Part shown: piece after piece, positions 1-5,636 of the stretch
Layout of the letters: the number at the start of each line of letters is the position of its first letter
Position numbering within the stretch: the first letter of the stretch is position 1
Origin: Pseudomonadota bacterium
Lineage (GTDB): Bacteria > Pseudomonadota > Alphaproteobacteria > CACIAM-22H2
Length of the DNA: 5,831 bases
Reading direction: 5' to 3'
Assembly (NCBI GenBank): GCA_020161965.1
Contig: JAIUNH010000262.1
Span: forward strand, 1 to 5,831
Position numbers and translations under genes: made by a program
Notes under the pieces: model-generated
Told to the model about the DNA's origin: nothing
What the model saw: only the letters and a program-made list of their open reading frames with translations
The model's database searches: none

Positions 1-34
1 CGACGACGAGGGCATCGAGAAGCCGCGCGATCAT
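1..34 (-). CDS. yidD: Membrane protein insertion efficiency factor YidD, first 11 codons only
   Basis: Only the first 11 codons are in the window; the gene runs off the left edge. They read MIARLLDALVV, a typical YidD N-terminus: a short amphipathic segment that in full genes leads into a Cys-rich core. YidD is a small membrane-associated protein thought to help YidC and Sec insert inner-membrane proteins. The start ATG (34-32) overlaps the rnpA stop as ATGA, so translation is probably coupled. A good Shine-Dalgarno sequence, AGAGGAAGG on the minus strand (complement of 39-47), lies just upstream. The identification rests mainly on gene order, since yidD normally follows rnpA. The visible sequence alone is too short to be decisive. 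Confidence 0.8.
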   Translation of the reverse strand, partial: MIARLLDALVV

Positions 35-408
35 GGCGCCTTCCTCTGCGGGCCGGCGGCGAGCTTGGTCAGCGCGCGCTCGAAATCCGCGATCAGGCGG
101 GGGAACGGCAAATCGCCGGTTTCGGCGCGCGCGATGGCGACGTAATCCCAGCCCGCCTGGCCCTTGTTGGCGAGGGCGATCCGTGCTGCTTCCTTCAAGC
201 GGCGGCGCGCGCGGTTGCGCACGACGGCGTTGCCGATTTTGCGCGTCGCGGTGAAGCCAAGGCCGATAGCGGGATCGTCGTCGCCGCGGTTCATCCCTTG
301 CAAGACAAGGCCGTCGACGGCGTATTTACGACGTGCACCCGCCACCGCAAGAAATTGCGGGCGGGTTTTCAGGCGTCGAGAAGGAAGACTAGCCGGCGTT
401 TGGGACAT
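31..408 (-). CDS. rnpA: Ribonuclease P protein component
   Basis: This 125-residue protein has the usual RnpA length. It is the protein subunit of RNase P; it binds the catalytic RNA and pre-tRNA leaders and assists 5' maturation of tRNAs. The signature RNR region lies at residues 57-73, with the core R64-N65-R66 inside KIGNAVVRNRARRRLKE. Upstream is the usual basic and aromatic N-terminal part (F19, R26-R27-K28). The protein is strongly basic, as expected for an RNA-binding subunit. It lies 54 nt downstream of rpmH, overlaps yidD by 4 nt, and has only a weak ribosome site (GGGG 11 nt before the ATG). A weak site and an upstream hairpin fit a gene expressed less than rpmH; that is inference. 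The C-terminal ten or so residues are a non-conserved tail. Confidence 0.95.
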   Translation of the reverse strand: MSQTPASLPSRRLKTRPQFLAVAGARRKYAVDGLVLQGMNRGDDDPAIGLGFTATRKIGNAVVRNRARRRLKEAARIALANKGQAGWDYVAIARAETGDLPFPRLIADFERALTKLAAGPQRKAP

Positions 409-439
409 AGGAACGCGTACCCCACGCCGGATCGGGAAA

Positions 440-455
440 CCGGCCGTGCGGCCGG
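440..455 (-). other. GC-rich hairpin between rpmH and rnpA
   Basis: A perfect 6-bp stem (CCGGCC / GGCCGG) closes a 4-nt loop in the 54-nt rpmH-rnpA gap. On the minus-strand transcript the stem is followed by TTTCCCG. The short T run makes it a poor intrinsic terminator but a possible attenuator, processing site or 3' stabiliser for rpmH mRNA. The sequence shows the structure only; the function is inferred. Confidence 0.5.
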
Positions 456-462
456 GCGGCCC

Positions 463-597
463 TTAGGCCGACAGGCGCTTACGGCCCTTGGTGCGGCGAC
501 GCTGCAAAACCTTGCGGCCGCCAACCGTGGCCATACGCGAACGGAAACCGTGCCGGCGCTTGCGGACGAGCTTGCTGGGCTGATAAGTGCGCTTCAC
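463..597 (-). CDS. rpmH: 50S ribosomal protein L34 (GTG start)
   Basis: This complete 44-residue protein begins MKRTYQPSKLVRKRRHGF and ends GRKRLSA, an almost perfect match to bacterial L34. L34 is a very basic small protein of the large ribosomal subunit. The start is GTG at 597-595, not ATG, so ATG-only gene finders would miss it. Starting at the internal Met22 would remove half of the protein. A TGGAG ribosome site lies 8 nt upstream and supports the GTG. The stop is TAA at 465-463. The gene is first in the rpmH-rnpA-yidD cluster and has its own strong promoter at 639-667. No dnaA lies upstream; instead the divergent neighbour is a membrane-protein gene, which is usual for alphaproteobacteria, where rpmH and dnaA are separate. 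Confidence 0.97.
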   Translation of the reverse strand: MKRTYQPSKLVRKRRHGFRSRMATVGGRKVLQRRRTKGRKRLSA

Positions 598-605
598 GGG
601 TCGAA

Positions 606-610
606 CTCCA
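606..610 (-). promoter_or_regulatory. Shine-Dalgarno site of rpmH
   Basis: TGGAG on the minus strand ends 8 nt before the GTG codon. It decides the start of rpmH at the non-ATG codon. Confidence 0.75.
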
Positions 611-638
611 AAGGTAATCCGGTCGAAATCGAGGGGGC

Positions 639-667
639 GTTATACGGGACGACCCGCCCCTCGTCAA
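639..667 (-). promoter_or_regulatory. Sigma-70-type promoter of rpmH
   Basis: On the minus strand, a -35 box TTGACG (667-662) and a -10 box TATAAC (644-639) are separated by exactly 17 nt; each matches the consensus at five of six bases. Transcription should start near 629-632, giving a leader of about 32-35 nt with the TGGAG site in place. The bases after the -10 box are GCCCCC. Such a GC-rich discriminator is known from stringently controlled rRNA and ribosomal-protein promoters, so ppGpp/DksA repression is a reasonable inference. The spacer holds a small inverted repeat, CGGG-ACGA-CCCG (645-656). Confidence 0.8.
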
Positions 668-682
668 TCGACCGATTGCATC

Positions 683-716
683 CCTGGAAATCCGGAAATT
701 AACAACCGTTTCCAGG
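683..716. repeat. 8-bp inverted repeat in the divergent intergenic region
   Basis: CCTGGAAA (683-690) is mirrored by TTTCCAGG (709-716) with 18 nt between the arms. The left arm overlaps a short direct repeat, GGAAAT at 686-691 and 694-699. The repeat lies 16 bp upstream of the rpmH -35 box and about 45 bp before the VTT gene. It could be an operator for either direction or a coincidence; by rough count an 8-bp match this close is mildly unexpected in a gap of this size. Confidence 0.35.
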
Positions 717-732
717 TGTTTAGGGGTAACTT

Positions 733-770
733 GGGCGTCCCGAACCGCGAATTAGCCGGGAATGACGCCC
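733..770 (+). other. Possible hairpin over the VTT gene start codon
   Basis: GGGCGTC (733-739) can pair with GACGCCC (764-770). The right arm covers the G of the ATG at 762-764 and the next two codons. Inside the loop, CCG (740-742) could extend the fold with CGG (757-759). If the transcript starts upstream of 733, this fold would hide the weak ribosome site and start codon. The plus-strand promoter is not identifiable, so this is tentative. Confidence 0.3.
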
Positions 771-1487
771 CTGTCCAGTCCCAACCCCACCCCCCTCTGG
801 CGCCGACTCTTGCCTCTCGCGGTCTTGCTGGGGGCGGGGGGGCTCGTTTTCGCCTTGGGCCTTGATCGGTATTTGAGCTTCGACGTTCTGGCCGAGAATC
901 GCGCGCGGCTTCTCGCCTGGACTTCCGAACATGGCGCGCTCGCCATCGCTCTCTACATGCTCGTCTATATTGGCGTCGTGGCGTTGTCGCTGCCGGGCGG
1001 AGCGGTCGCCACGCTGACCGGCGGGTTCCTGTTCGGCACGCTGGTCGGCGGAATCGCGACCGTGTTTGCGGCGACGATCGGCGCCTGCCTGTTGTTCTTG
1101 ATCGCGCGCACCGCCTTGGGCGAGCCGTTGCGCGAGAAAGCGGGACCGACTTTGCGCAAACTCGAAGCCGGGTTTCGCGACAACGCGCTGTCCTATCTGT
1201 TGGTGCTGCGCCTTGTGCCGTTATTCCCGTTCTTCCTGGTGAACCTCGCTCCGGCTTTCCTGGGCGTGTCGCTTCGTACCTACGCGATCGGCACGTTTTT
1301 CGGCATCATGCCGGGCACGTTCGTCTTCGCCTCGGTCGGGGCGGGGCTGGGGGCCGTGTTCGACCAAGGCGGGCGGCCGGATCTGGGAATCATCTTTGCA
1401 CCCCAAGTGCTGCTGCCGTTGCTGGGGCTTGCCGCCTTAGCGCTGATCCCGGTCGTCTACCGCAAATTCTCGAAAGGCCGTCCATGA
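762..1487 (+). CDS. TVP38/TMEM64 (VTT/DedA-like) inner-membrane protein
   Basis: This 241-residue, very hydrophobic protein has the layout of the TVP38/TMEM64 (SNARE-associated/VTT, DedA superfamily) family. Membrane or re-entrant segments lie at about 16-34, 60-78, 85-116, 143-166, 172-199 and 209-232. Family-type motifs are TGGFLFG (86-92), LRLVPLFPF (149-157) followed by N161, and GIMPGTF (181-187). Members are linked to lipid handling across the membrane; this protein's substrate is unknown. An in-frame TAG at 753-755 makes the ATG at 762 the first possible ATG. No strong ribosome site is present; the nearest is CGGGA next to the start. The gene overlaps the oxidoreductase gene by ATGA. 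This arrangement, or a direct fusion of the two, is known in other bacteria, so the two products probably act together. Confidence 0.88.
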   Translation: MTPLSSPNPTPLWRRLLPLAVLLGAGGLVFALGLDRYLSFDVLAENRARLLAWTSEHGALAIALYMLVYIGVVALSLPGGAVATLTGGFLFGTLVGGIATVFAATIGACLLFLIARTALGEPLREKAGPTLRKLEAGFRDNALSYLLVLRLVPLFPFFLVNLAPAFLGVSLRTYAIGTFFGIMPGTFVFASVGAGLGAVFDQGGRPDLGIIFAPQVLLPLLGLAALALIPVVYRKFSKGRP

Positions 1488-2890
1488 GCGATTTCGACAT
1501 CGGCGTGATCGGGGCGGGTTCCGGCGGACTTTCGGTCGCGGCGGGCGCTTCGCAACTCGGCCTCAACGTCGCGCTGTTCGAAGCGCATGAGATGGGCGGC
1601 GATTGCCTGAATTTCGGCTGCGTGCCGTCCAAGGCTTTGATCGCAGCGGCGGAAGCGGCGAATGCCGTGCGCCACGCCGATCGCTTCGGCATCGTCGTGC
1701 CCGGCGGCTTCACGGTCGACTACGCCAAGGTGAAGGCGCATGTGAAGGGCGCCATCGCGGCGATCGCACCGCATGATTCGCAAGCGCGTTTCGAAGGGCT
1801 GGGCGTCACGGTCATTCGCGCGCACGCTTCCTTCGTGGGGCCGCGCGAAGTGGAGGCGGGCGGCAAGCGCTACACGGCGCGCAAATGGGTGATCGCGACC
1901 GGCAGCCGGGCTTCGCGCCCGCCGATTCCGGGCCTTGGCGATATCCCGTATCTGACGAACGAGACGATCTTCGATCTCGACGTTGCGCCATCGCATCTCG
2001 TGGTCGTCGGCGGCGGGGCGATCGGCTGCGAGCTTGCGCATGCTTACGCGCGGCTGGGCACGTGGGTCACGCTGCTTGAAGCGGGGCCGAGCATCCTTGC
2101 GAAAGAAGATCCCGAAGCCGTCGCCTATGTGCGCGATGCGTTGATCCGCGACGGCGTTTATCTGCGCGAGAATATCGGCGTCGTCGGCGCGGAAGCGCCC
2201 GGCACGCTGATCCTGGCCGACGGCAATCGCCTCCAGGCGAGCCATGTGCTGGTCGCCGCCGGCCGCGTGCCGAATATCGACGGGCTTGGTCTCGATGCCG
2301 CTGGCATCGCGCATACGCCCAAGGGCATCGCCATCGATGCGCGTTTGCGCACGTCCAACCGCGACGTGCTGGCGATCGGCGACTGTACGGGCGGGCCGCA
2401 ATTCACCCATGTCGCGGGCTGGCAGGCCGGGATCGCGATCAAGAATCTCTGTTTCCGGATTCCGGCGAAGGCCGATTTCCGCGCCATTCCGCGCGCGACC
2501 TTCACCGAACCGGAATTGGCGCAGGTCGGCATGACCGAAGCGGAAGCGAAAGCGGCGGGGATCGATTTCCGCCTCGCGCGCTGGTCGTTCCACGAGAATG
2601 ATCGTGCTACCGCGCAAGGCGGGGCGCATGGCATGGCGAAGATCGTCGCCGACAAAAAGGGCCGCGTGATCGGCGCCACGATCGTGGGTCCACACGCGGG
2701 CGAATTGATCCATGCCTGGACGATCGCGGTCGAAAAACGCCTGACGCTCGCGTCGATGGCGGGCACGATCGTGCCCTATCCGGTGCTGGGCGAAGTCGGC
2801 AAACGCGCGGCCGGATCGTCCTTCGCGCCGAAGCTGTTCAGTCCACGCACGCGCAAGCTGGTGCGCTTCCTGTTCCGCCTGCCGATTTAA
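1484..2890 (+). CDS. FAD-dependent pyridine nucleotide-disulfide oxidoreductase (Lpd/MerA-like)
   Basis: This 468-residue class I flavin disulfide reductase has all core parts in order. They are an FAD-binding GxGxxG at 10-15 (GAGSGG), a redox disulfide C41-x4-C46 in GGDCLNFGCVPSK, ATGSR (138-142), an NAD(P)H-binding loop GGGAIGCE (176-183), an FAD-binding AIGD (297-300), and the dimerisation domain from about 333. The C-terminal motif reads PYPVLGE (431-437): Y432 stands where dihydrolipoamide dehydrogenase has its catalytic His, with E437 five residues on, a pattern seen in MerA. It lacks MerA's N-terminal HMA domain and C-terminal vicinal Cys pair, so mercuric reductase is unlikely. A basic tail (PRTRKLVRFLFRLPI) could touch the membrane. 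It is coupled to the VTT gene by ATGA, with AAGG 6 nt before its ATG. Substrate unknown. Confidence 0.92.
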   Translation: MSDFDIGVIGAGSGGLSVAAGASQLGLNVALFEAHEMGGDCLNFGCVPSKALIAAAEAANAVRHADRFGIVVPGGFTVDYAKVKAHVKGAIAAIAPHDSQARFEGLGVTVIRAHASFVGPREVEAGGKRYTARKWVIATGSRASRPPIPGLGDIPYLTNETIFDLDVAPSHLVVVGGGAIGCELAHAYARLGTWVTLLEAGPSILAKEDPEAVAYVRDALIRDGVYLRENIGVVGAEAPGTLILADGNRLQASHVLVAAGRVPNIDGLGLDAAGIAHTPKGIAIDARLRTSNRDVLAIGDCTGGPQFTHVAGWQAGIAIKNLCFRIPAKADFRAIPRATFTEPELAQVGMTEAEAKAAGIDFRLARWSFHENDRATAQGGAHGMAKIVADKKGRVIGATIVGPHAGELIHAWTIAVEKRLTLASMAGTIVPYPVLGEVGKRAAGSSFAPKLFSPRTRKLVRFLFRLPI

Positions 2891-4074
2891 TCCAGCGCCA
2901 GCGCCATCGCCTTGAGATAGGCGCTTTCGGGCAGATGCGGATGCAGCGGATGGTCGGCGGCGGCACCGGCCACGCGCAGAATGCGCGCATTGCGGCCCGC
3001 TTCCGACACGCCGCGCGCGACTTCCTCGGCGAAAGGCCCCGGCTCGATATTATGCGAGCAGGACGCGACGAACAGAATGCCGCCGGGGGCGACCAGCTTA
3101 GCGGCGGCGCGCGCGAGCTTGCGATAGCCCTTCAGCGCCATCGGCACGTCCTTGCGCGATTTGGCGAAAGCCGGTGGATCGGCCGAGACGACGTCGTAGA
3201 CGGTGCCCGCGCGGCCTTGCGCCTCCAGAAAAGCGAACGCGTCGGCTTTCTCGAATGCGCATTGCGCGGTCACGCCATTCGCGTCGGCCGCGCGCTTGGC
3301 GAGGTCGAGCGCCGTCTGCGAGCTATCGACGAGTTTCACGGCGGTGGCGCCGCGCTTTGCCGCCAGCACGCCGAAGCCGCCGACGTAGCAATAGACGTCG
3401 AGCACGCGCTTGCCCGCACACAGATTGGCGAGGAAGGCGCGATTGTCGCGCTGGTCGAAGAACCAGCCGGTCTTCTGGCCTTCGCGCGGATCGGCGAAGA
3501 ACACGGCGCCGCTTTCCTGAATTTGCAGCGGCGCATCGAGCGGCGCGCCGCGCACCGATTCCGACGCGGCCAAACCTTCGAGCTGGCGTGCCGCAGAGTC
3601 GTCGCGCACGACGATGCGCACCGGCGAAAGCGTCGTCTCCAACGCTTCGAACAGTGCGTCGCCCAATTTCTCAATGCCGGCGGCGTTGCGCTGCACGACG
3701 AGCGTGTCGCCGTAACGATCGACGATCAGGCCGGGCATTCCGTCGGCCTCGGCATGGATTAGGCGGTAATTACTGCCCGGATAAAGCAGCTCGCGCAAAT
3801 CGCGCGCGCGGGCGATGTGGCGCGCGATCCACGCGGCGTCGATCGTCACGGTCGCATCGCGATCGATGATGCGCGCGGCGATCAGCGTGTGCGGATTGAA
3901 CATCGCCACGCCCAAGGCTTCGCCATGCGAGGCTTCGAGCCGCACGAGGCTGCCGCGCGCCAGCGCCTTGGCGGCGTTGTCCATCTGGATCTCGTTCGAA
4001 AACGCCCAGGGATGGCCCATGCGCAGCCGCTTGTGGCGCTGCGGCTGCAGGCGCACGACGGGAAGGTCGGTCAT
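2887..4074 (-). CDS. rlmI: RlmI-like class I SAM-dependent 23S rRNA (cytosine-C5) methyltransferase
   Basis: This 395-residue protein is almost the length of E. coli RlmI (396), which makes m5C1962 in 23S rRNA. An N-terminal PUA-type RNA-binding domain (about 1-75; HPWAFSNEI at 21-29) is followed by a linker domain with GLIVDRYGD (115-123). The Rossmann methyltransferase domain then has GQKTGWFFDQRDNR (199-212), SAM motif I VLDVYCYVGGFG (224-235), the DPP motif SADPPAFAKS (297-306), and SCSHN (338-342) with C339 as the likely catalytic Cys. It is the last gene of the minus-strand group, 43 nt after the small unknown gene, with a weak ribosome site (AGAAAG). Its TAA stop shares bases with the stop of the convergent oxidoreductase. 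The family is certain; the exact target base is inferred. Confidence 0.93.
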   Translation of the reverse strand: MTDLPVVRLQPQRHKRLRMGHPWAFSNEIQMDNAAKALARGSLVRLEASHGEALGVAMFNPHTLIAARIIDRDATVTIDAAWIARHIARARDLRELLYPGSNYRLIHAEADGMPGLIVDRYGDTLVVQRNAAGIEKLGDALFEALETTLSPVRIVVRDDSAARQLEGLAASESVRGAPLDAPLQIQESGAVFFADPREGQKTGWFFDQRDNRAFLANLCAGKRVLDVYCYVGGFGVLAAKRGATAVKLVDSSQTALDLAKRAADANGVTAQCAFEKADAFAFLEAQGRAGTVYDVVSADPPAFAKSRKDVPMALKGYRKLARAAAKLVAPGGILFVASCSHNIEPGPFAEEVARGVSEAGRNARILRVAGAAADHPLHPHLPESAYLKAMALALD

Positions 4075-4117
4075 GTGAACTTTCTAGTGAGGCGGCTTAG
4101 CTGTCGCGCTTGCAGCT

Positions 4118-4483
4118 TTAAGCGTCGCGCTTACGCGTTGGGAAAGTCGACGATTGCGGCCAGATCATTTCCAGACCGATCGGCTGATCGGTCGGCAGTT
4201 TGCGCAGGATGGCCTTGAGCCCGATCGCGTCCGCGTAACGCTCGGCTTCCGAATCCGCATGGGTGCGGATGCGCTTGCGCGTCGCCCCCGGCAGGCGATC
4301 GAACGCCGTGCGCGCGAGTTCGAAATTGAACGCGTTCTCGTCGTCGGCCGCCGTGCGCACCGCGCGCGCGACGTGGTGGTCGGGCCCGAGCAGTTCCGAC
4401 ACCGATTTCGACAGAATGAAAATCGCGCGCACGCGGGCCTGATCGCGGCCACGGGTGTTCGCGGAGAAACGGGGCTCGGCCAT
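4118..4483 (-). CDS. Small protein of unknown function between ccrM and the rlmI-like gene
   Basis: I do not recognise this 121-residue protein. It looks soluble and mostly helical, rich in Ala and Arg, with no signal peptide, membrane segment or Cys. Charged and hydrophobic residues alternate at about 11-35 and 55-95, and a Lys/Arg-rich tail follows WPQSS (108-112). Its codons favour G or C in third position, as in its neighbours, and it continues the operon direction with gaps of 37 and 43 nt, so it is probably a real gene. The overlapping open frame on the other strand (4154-4588) gives an Arg-rich, low-complexity product and is a shadow. A ribosome-site-like AGGAAGG (4502-4496) ends 12 nt before the ATG, further than ideal. 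Its place suggests co-expression with ccrM; no function can be assigned. Confidence 0.72.
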   Translation of the reverse strand: MAEPRFSANTRGRDQARVRAIFILSKSVSELLGPDHHVARAVRTAADDENAFNFELARTAFDRLPGATRKRIRTHADSEAERYADAIGLKAILRKLPTDQPIGLEMIWPQSSTFPTRKRDA

Positions 4484-4506
4484 CTGTCGTCGTCGCCTTC
4501 CTGCGG

Positions 4507-4522
4507 GACGGGTTTCCCCGTC
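4507..4522 (-). other. GAAA-tetraloop hairpin across the ccrM stop codon
   Basis: On the minus-strand transcript, GACGGG pairs perfectly with CCCGTC around a GAAA (GNRA) loop. The first arm includes bases 2-3 of the ccrM TGA stop (4523-4521). No T run follows, so it is not a standard terminator. It could be an RNA processing or stability element separating ccrM from the next gene; that is inference. Confidence 0.45.
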
Positions 4523-5624
4523 AGTGGAGTTCGGCGCGGAGCTTCTGACGCAGCGTGTCGATCGGCACTTTGCGACCGTCGAGATTGACGCACCAGAACG
4601 TCCAGCCGTTGCAGGCGGGCGCGCCCATGACGGCCGCTCCCACCCGGTGGATCGATCCGCGATGGTCGCCGGTGGCGCTGGAGGAAACCAGCGTCCCGTC
4701 GGCCTTCACGCGGGCGGTCCAACGGCCGCTAATGTCGCTTAGGACTTCGCCCGACCGCAAGAGGCCGCGTTCGACCAGCCAGCCGAAGGGGATGCGGGGC
4801 TCCTCGCGCTTGGGCGTGGAGGCGAGGAAGTCCGGGTCGTCCGGAATCACGTCCCGAATGCGCTTTTCCGCGGCTTGGACGTAGGTCCGGTCGCGTTCCA
4901 AGCCGATGAATTTCCGCCCCAAACGCTTGGCCACGGCCCCGGTCGTGCCGGTGCCGAAGAAGGGGTCCAAAATCGTGTCGCCGGGGCGCGAGGACGACAA
5001 AACCGCCCGGTAGACCAGGGACTCGGGCTTCTGGGTCGGGTGGGCCTTCTTGCCGTCCGCACCCTTCAGCCGCTCCGATCCGCTGCAGATCGGCAGCAGC
5101 CAATCCGAGCGCATCTGCAGTTCCTCGTTCAGCGCCTTCATGGCTTCGTAGTTGAAGACGTATTTCGACTTCTCCGACTTCGCCGCCCAGATCATCGTCT
5201 CGTGCGCGTTGGTGAAGCGCCGGCCGCGGAAATTCGGCATCGGATTGGTCTTGCGCCAGACGACGTCGTTCAGGATCCAGAAGCCCATATCCTGCAACGT
5301 GGCGCCGACGCGGAAGATGTTGTGATAGCTGCCGATGACCCAGATCGCGCCATCGGGCTTCAGCGCGCGGCGCACGCCGGCAAGCCAGGCGCGGCTGAAT
5401 TCGTCATAGGCGCGGAAATCGCCGATCTTGTCCCAATCGTCGTCGACGGCGTCGACCTTGGTGTTGTTGGGGCGCACGAGTTCGCCCTTCAACATCAAGT
5501 TATAGGGCGGGTCGGCGAAGACCATATCGACCGAGGCTTCCGGCAGCGCCTTCAGCAGTTCGATGCAATCGCCAATGGCGATATGACCTTCGGGGAATTC
5601 GATGCGGGGCGTGTGTTTCGACAT
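4521..5624 (-). CDS. ccrM: Cell-cycle GANTC adenine-N6 DNA methyltransferase CcrM
   Basis: This 367-residue beta-class adenine methyltransferase matches Caulobacter CcrM (358) along its length. CcrM methylates the adenine of GANTC after replication and sets cell-cycle transcription in alphaproteobacteria. Motifs, numbered from the chosen start, are DPPYNL (38-43, catalytic), the CcrM-like stretch GSYHNIFRVG (98-107), HPTQKP (195-200), and SAM-binding DPFFGTGTTG (220-229). A C-terminal RAMA-type domain (about 278-365, with GSIHRVGA and CNGWTFW) is needed for DNA recognition in Caulobacter. The ATG at 5624 is preferred over the in-frame ATG at 5633, because AGGA lies 8 nt before the former and touches the latter. 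It follows rnhB by 49 nt; three GANTC sites sit just upstream. No restriction partner is visible, as expected for an orphan methyltransferase. Confidence 0.97.
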   Translation of the reverse strand: MSKHTPRIEFPEGHIAIGDCIELLKALPEASVDMVFADPPYNLMLKGELVRPNNTKVDAVDDDWDKIGDFRAYDEFSRAWLAGVRRALKPDGAIWVIGSYHNIFRVGATLQDMGFWILNDVVWRKTNPMPNFRGRRFTNAHETMIWAAKSEKSKYVFNYEAMKALNEELQMRSDWLLPICSGSERLKGADGKKAHPTQKPESLVYRAVLSSSRPGDTILDPFFGTGTTGAVAKRLGRKFIGLERDRTYVQAAEKRIRDVIPDDPDFLASTPKREEPRIPFGWLVERGLLRSGEVLSDISGRWTARVKADGTLVSSSATGDHRGSIHRVGAAVMGAPACNGWTFWCVNLDGRKVPIDTLRQKLRAELH

Positions 5625-5632
5625 GGGGCGCA

Positions 5633-5636
5633 TCCT
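5633..5636 (-). promoter_or_regulatory. Shine-Dalgarno site deciding the ccrM start
   Basis: AGGA on the minus strand ends 8 nt before the ATG at 5624. Its last base is the A of the upstream in-frame ATG at 5633, so that ATG lacks a spaced ribosome site. The start at 5624 is therefore favoured. Confidence 0.65.

Noticed and set aside
676..704. A plus-strand promoter for the VTT gene (TTGCAT-N17-TTAACA).
   Set aside because: Both boxes match the sigma-70 consensus at about half of the positions only. It is too weak to report as a feature.
1457..2713. A 418-codon open frame on the minus strand opposite the oxidoreductase gene.
   Set aside because: Its product is rich in Arg, Asp and Ala with no recognisable domain, and it is fully antisense to a gene with every expected motif. 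It is a high-GC shadow frame.
1484..2890. Annotation of the oxidoreductase as mercuric reductase (merA) or dihydrolipoamide dehydrogenase (lpd).
   Set aside because: It lacks the HMA domain and C-terminal Cys pair of MerA and the catalytic His of Lpd. No mer genes or 2-oxoacid dehydrogenase genes are nearby.
2860..2920. An intrinsic bidirectional terminator at the convergent gene junction.
   Set aside because: No perfect stem of useful length followed by a T run is visible on either strand.
2935..3762. A 275-codon open frame on the plus strand opposite the rlmI-like gene.
   Set aside because: The opposite strand carries the full set of RlmI motifs, and this frame gives Arg/His/Ala-rich sequence without domains.
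4154..4588. A 144-codon plus-strand open frame overlapping the small unknown gene, considered as the real gene of this interval.
   Set aside because: It runs into the ccrM 3' end antisense and is Arg-rich, whereas the minus-strand frame fits neatly between its neighbours in the same direction.
5625..5633. Start of ccrM at the upstream in-frame ATG (5633).
   Set aside because: AGG directly touches that ATG and leaves no spacing, whereas AGGA is 8 nt from the ATG at 5624. Only three residues differ.
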